This document shows positions 25,207 through 35,723 of a stretch of DNA of 64,000 bases, one piece after another (position 1 is the stretch's first letter; each line of letters opens with the position of its first letter). The stretch lies in the NCBI GenBank assembly GCA_038373865.1, contig JAXGGA010003932.1:31196-95195 (forward strand). The letters run 5' to 3'. Origin of the DNA: Uloborus plumipes. Its lineage: Eukaryota; Arthropoda; Arachnida; Araneae; Uloboridae. The notes beneath the pieces were generated by a model. It had not been told where the DNA came from and searched no databases. It was given only the letters and a program-made list of their open reading frames with translations. A program made the position numbers and the translations under genes.

Positions 25207-26270
25207 CGTTTAGTTCTTGACAGAACTTCTTGTTGTTGTTGGCAACAGCGAAAATCGGGCGTTTTGATGCTTTGCCTTATGAACTATAACTTTTTTTCTA
25301 TCAAAGATTTTGAGCTCAACTATAGCTCATTGGAAAGCTAAGAAAAAGATCTTTTTATATATGCTATCAATAAATTTCAGATTTAAAAAAATACTTATTT
25401 TTTCAAGGTCAAAGTTCACGACGAAAATGACATTTTTTACTACTTTCGAACATTAAAAAACCCATGAAGGGTTCAAAGTAACAAGCCGATTTTTTCATCA
25501 TATATTCATAGTCATGGTTACTTACTGTATAAAAAAAATTGGCTTGTTATTCCACCCCCTTTATGAGATATGCCCCCCCAAAGTTGTAAATTTTTTAAAA
25601 AATCCAATTTTCAACGCTAAAAAAATGCATGTGGGGGGCAAGATAAAAATTTTTTTATATGTGGTATTTTAAGTACTTTTTACCAGCTTTCTAATAAAAC
25701 AAAAGTTGCTTTGTTATTCAAAGGCGTTTGGCAGATATAAGGGACTGAACTTTCAAAAAATTGCACAAAAACAACACGATTATTTTCATTTTTTTAAATC
25801 TTTTTTTTTATTTAAATGTAATTATATACCTTATTCTTTGCCTTAAATGCTAAAAAAAGACTAAGAAGAGCAATGAAGAAACATATTTAAAGTTTAATAA
25901 GATAATTTAATATTTTTAACACCTGGGAATATAGAATACCACTAAACTTGTCTGATTTTTAAACATCTGATTGCTACCTACAACAGGACTGAGCATTTCT
26001 CAACTTGTCCAGGTTTGTTCATACCATGTGGTCATCCTTGTTCTGACTTGCTCTCACATGTGTATCTTAGTTGTCTTTCAAATTCTGAAAGAAGTAGGTT
26101 GTTGAGCTAGTGTTTCTGCTGTAAAATCTTGTGAAGCTGATGTGATTTCTTTTCATTTCAAGTTCATTCATATTCACAGAATGTTTTGTTAAAGGTAAAA
26201 GAAGAAATTCTTTAGAATCCTTAAATATAAATTTAAATTTGTCTTTCTACATGTAAACTGTGAATAAGTT

Positions 26271-26495
26271 ATGGATAACCCTAAATGCTCCATAGGAGTT
26301 TTTGAGAATGATGATTGTAATATTTTAAGTTACAGTAGGCAGTCTACTGTAAATAGTATTTCTGAGTACAGTGATGATGATAAAACTTTACTGCACCTGA
26401 GTACTGGGTGTAAAACTATTGAAACTGTTTGTACCTACCATGCAAAAAAATTTCTTGCCAAGTTTTGCCACCTTTATGGAACTTCTTGCTGGTAG
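26271..26495 (+). pseudogene. Short coding-like frame at the centre of the palindrome
   Basis: This 74-aa frame begins MDNPKCSIGVFENDDCN and continues through SEYSDDDKTLL to CTYHAKKFLAKFCHLYGTSC. It has balanced composition and a C..H....C spacing that suggests the N-terminus of a zinc-binding protein. Its first 57 codons also exist in inverted form on the other arm (down to 26670). The frame runs off at the palindrome centre, so it is a fragment, possibly a captured exon or the start of the parent transposon's protein. I do not recognise the family. Confidence 0.35.
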
Positions 26496-27346
26496 GTACA
26501 AACAGTTTCAATAGTTTTACACCTAGTTCTCAGGTGCAGTAAAGTTTTATCATCATCACTGTACTCAGAAATACTATTTACAGTAGACTACTGTAACTTA
26601 AAATATTACAATCATCATTCTCAAAAACTCCTATGGAGCATTTAGGGTTATCCATAACTTATTCACAGTTTACATGCAGAAAGACAAATTTAAATTTATA
26701 TTTAAGGATTCTAAAGAATTTCTTCTTTTACCTTTAACAAAACATTCTGTGAATATGAATGAACTTGAAATGAAAAGAAATCACATCAGCTTCACAAGAT
26801 TTTACAGCAGAAACACTAGCTCAACAACCTACTTCTTTCAGAATTTGAAAGACAACTAAGATACACATGTGAGAGCAAGTCAGAACAAGGATGACCACAT
26901 GGTATGAACAAACCTGGGCAAGTTGAGAAATGCTCAGTCCTGTTGTAGGTAGCAATCAGATGTTTAAAAATCAGACAAGTTTAGTGGTATTCTATATTCC
27001 CAGGTGTTAAAAATATTAAATTATCTTATTAAACTTTAAATATGTTTCTTCATTGCTCTTCTTAGTCTTTTATTAGCATTTAAGGCAAAGAATAAGGTAT
27101 ATAATTACATTTAAATAAAAAAAAAGATTTAAAAAAAATGAAAATAATCGTGTTGTTTTTGTGCAATTTTTTGAAAGTTCAGTCCCTTATATCTGCCAAA
27201 CGCCTTTGAATAACAAAGCAACTTTTGTTTTATTAGAAAGCTGGTAAAAAGTACTTAAAATACCACATATAATTTTTTTTTTATCTTGCCCCCCACATGC
27301 ATTTTTTTAGCGTTAAAAATTGGATTTTTTAAAAAAGTTACAACTT

Positions 27347-27361
27347 TGGGGGGGGGGGGGG
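27347..27361. repeat. Poly-G tract
   Basis: A run of about 14-15 G is present. The matching place in the left arm (about 25571) has only CCCCCC, so the tract expanded after the palindrome formed. Confidence 0.9.
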
Positions 27362-27876
27362 GCATATCTCATAAAGGAGCTGGAATAACAAGCCAATTTT
27401 TTTTATACAGTAAGTAACCATGACTATGAATATATGAGGAAAAAATCGGCTTGTTACTTTGAACCCTTCATGGGTTTTTTAATGTTCGAAAGTAGTAAAA
27501 AATGTCATTTTCGTCGTGAACTTTGACCTTAAAAAATAAGTATTTTTTTTAAATTTGAAATTTATTGATAGCATATATAAAAAGATCTTTTTCTTAGCTT
27601 TCCAATGCGTTATAGTTGAGCTCAAAATCTTTGATAGAAAAAAAGTTATAGTTCATAAGACAAAGCATCAAAACGCCCGATTTTCGCTGTTGCCAACAAC
27701 AAAAAGGGCCTATATATCAAAGGGTAAATTTTTTTAAAATAAAATGAACACTATTTTGAGCTCTGGGAAGTAAAAGGAATACACATGCAAATTTTCATCA
27801 AAATCAAAAATGGTGATGCAACAACTTTTTTGAAAATTTGTTGATTTAAAATGGAATGACCCCCAGGTGACCCTAC

Positions 27877-28770
27877 ATTCTTTGTAGATGCAAGAGATAT
27901 AACTCAGATTTCAACGTATTTTCCTACCCTGTTGCACTACTTTTAGGGTACGGAGTTAGTTTTTTTTTATCTTCAATCGACACATTATTAAATCACGATA
28001 TTCTTCATGTACTTTTGTCGGAATATATTTAAGTGCTTTATTTTCTTTGTGGGGAAGTTTTTTCTAGAGACTCTAGAGATGTGCATTGCTGATGTATTTT
28101 CATGAAAAATTAACCATTCAAATAATAATAATTGCAAAAATGTTAAACGCTGACTTTTTTATAAAAAAATTATGTAAAAAAAATCTGTCTCTTATAAACA
28201 AAAAGAAGAAGGAAAAGAAAGCATGCGAATCTATTTAATTTAATATTTTTCTTCGGTTTTAAAAATAATCGTAACACTTTTATGCGATTAAACAGTGTTA
28301 TGTCGTTAATTATAAAATACGTTTAGGGTGTAAAATTTGCATTAATTCTGAATTTATATTTTTTACAGGATGCATATTCAAAGCAATCATATTCCCAAAG
28401 TAAATCAAAACAATATTTCGTTTAATATTATACATTAAAAGTTAATTAATTTTCTTTTCAGCAGTTTTTGGTTGAATATTAAAATTAAATCAACGTTGCT
28501 TCCTATAAATTATTCTCTCCTTAGAAAAAAAAATCTATGTTTTATGCATTAAAATTCGCAAGTTAAAAGAAAACGAAATTGAATGCGATGTTCTCAAGTT
28601 AATTAATTAAAAACAGCAATGTTAAGATAAGTTGTTCATTGAAAAATTTGGTGTCAACAAGTGTCAAAAAAATTAATTTAATGAAAGGAAATTCACATGT
28701 AAACATTAATTGTGTTTTACGTTGAATATTTATAGAAACAAGTTTTTAATGAGGGATTGTAAAATTTATA
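27877..28770. other. Unassigned AT-rich DNA
   Basis: No gene, repeat or element end was recognised. Confidence 0.5.
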
Positions 28771-29389
28771 TAGGGGAGAGCGGGGCTAAAAGTTCCGTTT
28801 TTTGATCAAGCTCAAAATTCGTTTTGAAAACTTTGTTCTAGAATTAATATTCCGAGGTTAAAACTTAGTATTATATGTCCCTTTGATATACAGACTGTTT
28901 TTTGAGTTGTATTTTGTAAGGTTTTTTAATAATTAATTTTATAGCAAGTAAAGCCGAAAAGGAACAACTAACCCCGTCTTGGGGCAAGTTGTTCCGTGGT
29001 TGGGGCAAATTGTTCCGATATTAACAAGACGATGAATAACGATGCTGATTTCGAATTTAACCACGTTGCGAGATGAATAACTCCTTAAAAACATAATTTG
29101 TATTCAAAAAACAATGGTTGATATTAGTATGACTTTATGTACGGCTGTATGACTGTATGTACGTTTGTATGCATGTGCGTATGTAGGTATGTCGCGTAAC
29201 TCAAAAATTGTATACCGTAGAAGATTCTAGTTTGATACTATGTTGGCTTTGAGGAAAGGTCTAGTTGTGTACCTCCCCTTGTGGTTGCATTCGAATGTTC
29301 CCGGGGGGGGGGGGCTTACCCCTTCTTTGGGGTAAATCAGTGTTAATTTTAATGTAGACAAAAGTGATATGAATTGGCGCAATTACTTG

Positions 29390-29527
29390 ACGATATATCG
29401 CCAAGCTTTTGGTCGCCAAGTGTTTGACGCCAACTTGGTGACAGCTCGCCAAGTTGGCCACAAATTTGCCGAAGAAAATGATTTCTTGAATTTCGGTTCA
29501 ATTTTTGCGCTATTGGCGATATTTTGC
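29390..29527. repeat. Cluster of CGCCAAG / CTTGGCG motifs
   Basis: TATCGCCAAG, GTCGCCAAG, CGCCAACTTGG, CTCGCCAAGTTGG and TTGGCGATA occur within 140 bp in both orientations. ATATCGCCAAG also occurs twice at 23467-23490. It could be a small decayed repeat. The overlapping short frames (29261-29561) are not genes. Confidence 0.4.
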
Positions 29528-29693
29528 GAAAAATCCACTGAATGCTATTAAAATCGGCCATATTTAGAAAATTAGTTTACGCTCAAGAAAAAAGATGGCA
29601 ACCCATTTTTATTCAACTTTTTTTTACCATTCATTTTTTTCACGCTAATTAGAACAGACGATTTCTGTAAATCCAATTTGAAATTGATTTTTA

Positions 29694-29992
29694 TTAACTT
29701 AAAAACGCCTGTATCTTTTTGCCGGGTGAAGCGGTTAGTAATTTCCAAAGCTGCGCGAGAAAATTTCCTTTAGGACGTATTTTCTTCGATCTTTCTGATG
29801 AGACCTTTGCTTTGAGGCTTTTCCTGTTACGACGGGATTTAAAACTTTTTTTGGCGATTGATTTCTTTTTTGCACTGGATGCCAGCAAAATATCGACTTT
29901 AATAATGCAATCGGGACTTATAGACACGCGTTGCTTGACAAAAGTTTTATTCTCAAGGTAGACCGTGCAAAGCCGGGCAACGCATCTAGTAA
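29694..29992 (-). mobile_element. Retroposon-like fragment (CTAGATGCGTTGCCCGG start)
   Basis: On the minus strand the segment starts at about 29992 with CTAGATGCGTTGCCCGGCTT then TGCACGG. This closely resembles the start of the fragment at 54402. Such TAGnTGCnnnGCCCGGCTTTGCnCGG sequences recur in arthropod genomes next to truncated retroposons. The lineage is uncertain. The 105-aa minus frame here is Lys/Ser-rich and not recognisable. Confidence 0.5.
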
Positions 29993-30828
29993 ATAGTAAA
30001 TTATAACACATTAATATGGTAAAATACAGTTAATACAGTGCAACAAATGAAAATTACATATAATAACTAACAGCTTCAACAGCTAATAAGCTAAGATAAT
30101 TGGTTCAGTCTTCAGTTATAACAGGGAGATATATAGAACTTCTAATACGATTCTCCGAAATTATGACTTTTATATCAAAGTATGAAACATGTTTCGATAG
30201 CTTACATGGTTCGCTTTTCGAAAATTTTATATCTAATATATATCTATCGGATAGACTGAATATTTCTGGATTTATGTTTGATGAAATCTCACTTTCGGTC
30301 TTCACAGTAGCATATAATATTTATTTATATGTGTATTAAGTCACTGCATCACTGGTTCAGATGAATAGGGCAAGACGTTTCTTCGGGATAGTTGCTAATT
30401 TTTCTGGGGCAAGTTGTTCCGCGGAACAACTTGCCCCCAAAAAAGGGAACAACTAGCCCCAAAAGCACATGTCTTTAAAATATTAAATTATAGGTTAGAT
30501 AACGAAACATAAATAATTTCAGCATAGGATATAAGGGTGCACAATCTATCTTCATGTAAAAAAATCAAAAAGCTAAACATTAACTATTCAATTTAGGGTG
30601 AAAGACCAAAAACACCAAAAACAAAAATATTTACTTTCGTAAATCAGTAATGCACGTGCTCGGCTTTTGATACACCGGACGCCACTGGGTTGGCTAAAAT
30701 GGCCGCCATTTGTGCGCTATAACATTCTATTTCACGACGTATTTACAAAATACATTATCTTTTTTCTTAGCTGAGATATTTCAAAGGGAACAACTTACCC
30801 GCGGAACTTTTAGCCCCGCTCTCCCCTA

Positions 30829-32558
30829 CTCTTAAATACAGGCGACCCCAGCTGGTTTCGTGAAGCATTTCTTGGTCGGTTGTGATATTATTCCTGTTTT
30901 TAAAATGTACGATAGCACGAAGTTTTAAAACTATTAAAAGAAATAAAATAGCATTTTCTTATTTTATTTAATGGATGTGTTAAATTGCTGTTTATTCTAT
31001 TAACAAAATTATATATTACTGAGAAAGAAATTGGTCAGAAAGTTGCCAGTGAGTTTCCATTTAATTAAAAGTTAATTGTATTTGTTATGTGTCACTTTTA
31101 ATTACTTAAACAGATATAATTTTTTATAATTCGTCTTTACCACAAATGTATATAAGGAAAATCAATAGTTAAGTGCAAAAATTTTCGAAGTGCTGATTTA
31201 TATACTCTAACCTCTAACTAGAGCCATGATTGTATGCAAATGTATATAAGCATATGTAATGCATTACATGTGTTTTCTTCTCTTCTCGTAAGTGCTTTGA
31301 TTAATATAATGTACGGACACCGAAAATGGAGTTTTATTTTACTGTTTACTTGAAAAAAAAAAGAAAAAACATAGTTTAGCGTTTAAATTGTTATTGAAAA
31401 TCTAGTAGTCATTCTTATCAAAGTTTTAAGTAAAGTTTTTTTTCCTCATTAAAAAAAAAAAAAAAACCCTTTAAATAAGGGTGGGGGGTCATTTTGGCAA
31501 CAGAAAGTTTTGCGAGTTTTGTGAAGAGTGAAGGATAGAGACCTTCTTTAGAGATAATAATTGTGTTTACCAAATAAAAATAACGTTCCTCCCTATCTTT
31601 TCACCTTTAAGAAAAATTTTAGTTACGTTGGCAAAGCTGTAGAGATCATAAATGGCTAAAATCTCATAAAAGATTTTCTTTTGTTCTGTGAAGCATGCGT
31701 AATTAAAGTTATGAAAGAGATTTTTTGTTGCTAAGTTGGAAAAAACAGCATAATAACTTTTAATTAGGTTTCGTCTCTTATATTATTAAGAAACATTCTT
31801 TATCGGAAAACCCAGAAGAAAGCGGTCTGCGTACAATTATTTTCTACTGTTTCAACGTAAGTGCAAATGATAAATATTAAATGCAGAGGCTACTTGAAAT
31901 AATTATTCAAGTAAAATATTGTACTGAAAGGAAACGTTAAAATTTCTTGAATTGACTGCAGAAGGAATCAAATGTCTACTAAGCAATACTTTACAAATAT
32001 GACCCTCTGATGAAATATTTACGTAAAGTGTACACAGAACTAAATGAAATTATTTTCACGTACACAATAATCCAGAAATTTTTTTACATATTTTCTTTTT
32101 GCATGCTGTTTTTCTTATTTTTAAATAAATATTTAAACAAAACAAGATTTAAGAGGCAAGCTTTGAAAAACATACAAATGCTTAGAAGCATTTTTTTTAG
32201 TAAGATCAACTTCATATTGTGTTAGATAGCATATGGTTTTAGGCTTCATTTTCAAAATTTGTTATTATCAAATAATACTTTTTGACGGTATTAAAGCATT
32301 AAGTCATTTTAAATTGAAAATTATTCGCATGAAAATATCGGTCTATAAAAGTGTTTTGCATGGTTAGATATCAAATAAATAAATTAATAAATAAACAATC
32401 TAAAATGAATAAATAAAAATAAACGATTGTTCTCTAATTTGAAGAAAACTATTCCAGAGAAATAAAACACGCCTTAGTAAAAAGTACTTGAACCTAATTT
32501 TAATGTTTCTTATTTTGCTTAGTAATGCAATGTGAATTTCCGTAATAACATTTTAAGA
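30829..32558. other. Unassigned AT-rich DNA
   Basis: No gene is recognised. The frame at 32010-32225 is hydrophobic, AT-driven and lacks motifs. Confidence 0.5.
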
Positions 32559-33002
32559 CAGAGTTTCCTAGTGTGTTTCGCGGACCCTCGATGGTCCGCG
32601 AGCTCATGCCAAGGGGTCTATCTTGCTAAAACGTAAAAGAAATAATTGAAACTTCAGGGCAGTAACAAGATTTCAAAAGAAACGAAAGCATACAGGGACA
32701 TCATGTCGACTTTTTCCGGGGGGGGGGGGGCAAAGGGTGCATATACACAAGCGATATTTAGCTTTATTTTGATTTAAAGAACAGTTTTAGCTGATCTTAT
32801 CTATTTAAAAAATAGAAATGAGTTAACAGGCTACACATTTATTAATTTTATGTACATGAAACAATCGTGCAAATCTTTTGGAAAAAAGATATTAAATGTA
32901 TCAAATTAAGGTTATTTTACACGCCCCCGCGTGTAAAGGGGTTTTACAGCCCTCCGTGTGTAATGGGGGGGAAGGGTCCACGGAGGTCTTTGGGAGCCAC
33001 TG
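32559..33002. mobile_element. hAT-like MITE with 8-bp target duplication
   Basis: The left end is CAGAGTTTCCTAGTGTGTTT. The right end, read inward, is CAGTGGCTCCCAAAG. These fit the CAGNG..CCCAAA style of hAT termini. The flanks TTTTAAGA (32551-32558) and CTCTAAGA (33003-33010) match at 6 of 8 positions, as expected for an old 8-bp hAT duplication. A poly-G run lies at about 32719-32730. A related fragment is at 11100-11510. Confidence 0.62.
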
Positions 33003-33372
33003 CTCTAAGAAATCGCAAGTTTGTTTTGTAGTTGTCTTCAAGCAATGTAATGGTCATTTGACTAGGATTGAAAATTTATTTCGTTGAAATGGAGATTTCG
33101 CTATAATAACATTCCTTGTAACGGTATTTTAATGGTGTGTTACTACTACAGGTGTATTCTATCTTAGGTTAATAAAATAAATTTTCAATCTATTTATTTG
33201 AAACTGGATAGTAGCTGAAAATAAATTTCAAGTGCATTTCAAATGCTATTCAAATGTTTGTTTTTTAATCGCTTTGAGATTCGCAAAGTCCAAAATATCT
33301 GCAAAAGCACAAAAAACTGCCATTTATTATTATAAATACAGAAACCATCACGAGCGGAGAAAGATATTTGGG
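33003..33372. other. Unassigned AT-rich DNA
   Basis: Nothing was recognised between the hAT-like MITE and the next element. Confidence 0.5.
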
Positions 33373-33889
33373 TGATTCTATTCTAACTGTGATTCTTTTG
33401 ACAAAAAAAAATCAGATTTTAAATTTAAGCTTTCTCAATTTTTCGATGCATATTCAGTATCCATTTTACTGTCAAAATAAAAGCCTGTGAGGAATTTACT
33501 ACAACTTCAACGCGTCAAAAACGAGAAACAAATTTCAAATTTTCCGTTCCACGGTACTGACTCCTTTATCCACGGTACTGACATAATACAAATTTGGTAA
33601 ACATTCTTTAGGAAAATCATTTAATACATTCTTGGGTTCTGTTACAACATTTAAAAATTCTTTTACATTGATTATTTACCGCATTAATAACTAATAATAA
33701 CAACAATAACAATTAACTCTTATAATTGTTAGCAACTATTAACCGAAAAAAAAAAACTATTTATAGTATTTAACAAAAAACAAATTGTTTAAACTATGTT
33801 AGACTTATTAAAGTAATGTATCAAATGCATTCATAATTATAAATAAATAATATTAAATTATATGAAGTATCAAGAATGATTTTTGGTTT

Positions 33890-34907
33890 TCATCGTTTAA
33901 ATTTTTTTTTTAAATTCCTGTACGTAAATCTTTAATCGTAGCCTTCATATAACGCTTAGTTACTTGCTTTCCATTTATTTTTATTGAAGTTTTTTATCAG
34001 GAATTATCTTACTATTTTCTTCATAAAAATTTATCACCCGATCTTGAATAAATTTTTGATTCCTTTTTGCATTTTTTACATACTCCAGTGACTGATTACA
34101 CCTATGAACTCTTGAAGAAATAATAGGAGCAACATTTTTCTTAATGGCAGATATTTGTCGATATTTTTTAACAATTTTTCCGCTTATTGCTCAACCCAAT
34201 ATTTGCTTAAACTTAGAACTGTTTGAGTCTTGGTAGGACGATTTTAGTTGCCTTACCATAACTTCATGAAGCATCAATGTTTTGCGAACTTTGGGGTTCA
34301 CGTTTCGATCTTTTTACATTTTGTCAACTTTAGATTTAGGCGATGTAGATTCTAATTTTTTGTTTTTTTCGCGTTGTAATTTTTTACGTAAGCTTTTGAT
34401 TCTTGTTCGCAGTTTTTTATTATCTTCCGGTAATTTTTGTTGCGTCTGAAACATTTATGTAGATTTTTTTGAATTCGTTTCCTTCCTACAGTAGCTTGCT
34501 TGGATTCAACATTATTATTTTCACCATTTTGCTTCGTTGTCAACTCAACATCTTCTTGTCGGGCCCGTGAGTTTTTTTTCCATAAATTTTGTTGTTTGCG
34601 ACGAGCTCGCTGTTCTCGTTTTGATTTTTCTTGAATTGACTTAAGTTTTCCTTCCTTTTTCCTTTTTTTCATTTCTTACTCGTTCATTCAGACAGTAATT
34701 TTCATAAGCTTTTGGATCATTGCGTATTTTTTCCCTCCTTACCTTTTCAGCAATTCGTTTTTGCTCCAACCGATGTTGTTTTACCTCTGCACTAACTTTG
34801 TTTTTACGCTTGACTTTTGTTCTTGCAGATAATTGTGGAATTCGGCAACTTATATCATTATTAGTATCAGGTACTTTTTTACTACGTAGTGTTGGAGCCA
34901 TTTGCAT
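33890..34907 (-). pseudogene. Decayed transposon-encoded protein (basic coiled-coil N-terminus)
   Basis: Reading on the minus strand from 34907, an 88-aa frame (SAEVKQHRLEQKRIAEKVRR onward) ends in KKEKGRKT. A +/-1 shift in an A-rich run near 34660 leads into the 106-aa frame that starts MKKRKKEGKLKS, so one protein is split in two. Past the TAA near 34324 the same style of protein continues (VNPKVRKTLMLHEVMVRQLK, then YRQISAIKKNVAPIISSRVH) to DRVINFYEENSKIIPDKK, with several in-frame stops. The V..FY....S...P.KK block is reminiscent of a protein family I recall from invertebrate transposon-rich genomes. I cannot name its function. The gene is clearly dead. Confidence 0.55.
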
Positions 34908-35184
34908 AAAAAATATTGCAATTAATGATTAAAACAATTTTATTACTAATTTATAATTTTTTCACACGGTACTGACAGACACGGTACTGACATTTTCATT
35001 TAAAAAAAATACTGTACCTGTTTGGCTGTAGTTTTGTTAATGTCGATTTATAGTGTAGTTTAGGTTAGTATTAAATACAAATATCTGCAATTTCGGATAG
35101 GAAAAATCAATAGTTGTTAAATAAATCCATACCACGGTACTGACAAGAAAATTTATGACATACCTTTTTCAAAGGTATACGCCC

Positions 35185-35723
35185 AAAATGTCGCGGCCGA
35201 AATGTCGTGGGCCAAAATGTCGCGGCCAAAATGTCGCTGGGAAAAAATGTCGCGGGCCAAAATGTCGCGGGTCAAAATGTCGCCGGTCCAAAATGTCGCC
35301 GGGCCAAAATGTCGCGGTCTAAAATGTCGCTGGTCAAAATGTCGCCGGTCCAAAATGTCGCCGGGCCAAAATGTCACGGTCTAAAATGTCGCTGGTCAAA
35401 ATGTCGCCGGTCCAAAATGTCGTGGGCCAAAATGTCGCCGGTCCAAAATGTCGTGTGTCCGAAATGCCGCCGGTCCAAAATGTCGCGTGTCCGAAATGTC
35501 GCCTGTCCAAAATGTCGCGTGTCCAAAATGTCGCCGGTCAAAAATGTCGCGTGTCCAAAATGTCGCCGGTCAAAAATGTCGCGTGTTCAAAATGTCGTCG
35601 GTCAAAATTGTCGCGTGTCCAAAGTGTCGTCGGTCAAAATTGTCGCGTGTCCAAAGTGTCGCCTGTCCAAAATGTCGCCGGTCAAAAATGTCGCCAGTTC
35701 AAATGTCGTCAGACAAAAATGTA
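35185..35723 (+). repeat. Left tandem array, unit AAAATGTCGCCGGTCC
   Basis: There are about 34 head-to-tail units of 15-17 bp with core AAAATGTCGC and a variable tail (CGGTCC, GGGCC, GTGTCC, TGGTC). A four-unit block (CGGTCC, CGGGCC, GGTCT, TGGTC) is itself duplicated at about 35281-35405. The 117-182-aa frames that cross it are repeat read-through, not proteins. Confidence 0.95.

Larger units (their letters stand above)
23219..27865. mobile_element. 4.6-kb palindromic element (GGTCATTCC ends) inserted in the outer element
   Basis: GATCATTCCATTTTAAATCA at about 23221 pairs with the inverse at about 27840-27860. Complementarity resumes at about 25225-26440 versus 26491-27700, leaving a 50-bp centre. 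CCCCAGG stands on both sides (about 23211-23218 and 27861-27867) and looks like a 7-bp target duplication. A 1.8-kb insertion (23373-25206) interrupts the left arm only. The end phrase GGTCATTCC also starts the foldbacks at 7328 and 47804. Confidence 0.75.
21387..27876. mobile_element. Outer TIR element (TAGGGTCACCYGGGG ends) split by nested insertions
   Basis: The left end is TAGGGTCACCCGGGGCAATT followed by CCTGGTCA. The right end is split: TGACCAGGAATTACCCCAGG stops at about 23218, and AGGTGACCCTA resumes at 27866-27876. Joined, the two pieces give the inverted counterpart of the left end. The element's own length is about 1.85 kb. It repeats the phrase GGGGTAATTCCTGGTCA at about 21421, 21787, 21805, 22998-23050 and 23203, in both orientations. 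The TAGGG...GGGG layout resembles the elements at 2478 and 28771. Confidence 0.7.
28771..30828. mobile_element. TIR element with TAGGGGAGAGCGGGGC ends and iterated GGGGCAAGTTGTTCC motif
   Basis: The terminal inverted repeats match perfectly over 27 bp, starting TAGGGGAGAGCGGGGCTAAA. Phrases of the type GGGGCAAGTTGTTCCG recur inside at about 28980-29016, 30407-30460 and 30786-30812, in both orientations. The one at 30411-30433 forms a CCGCGG-centred palindrome. There is no transposase. It carries a retroposon-like fragment at about 29694-29992. It shares its outermost bases with 2478-3786. Confidence 0.82.

Noticed and set aside
34720..34932. 70-aa plus-strand frame
   Set aside because: It is the shadow of the minus-strand pseudogene at 33890-34907.
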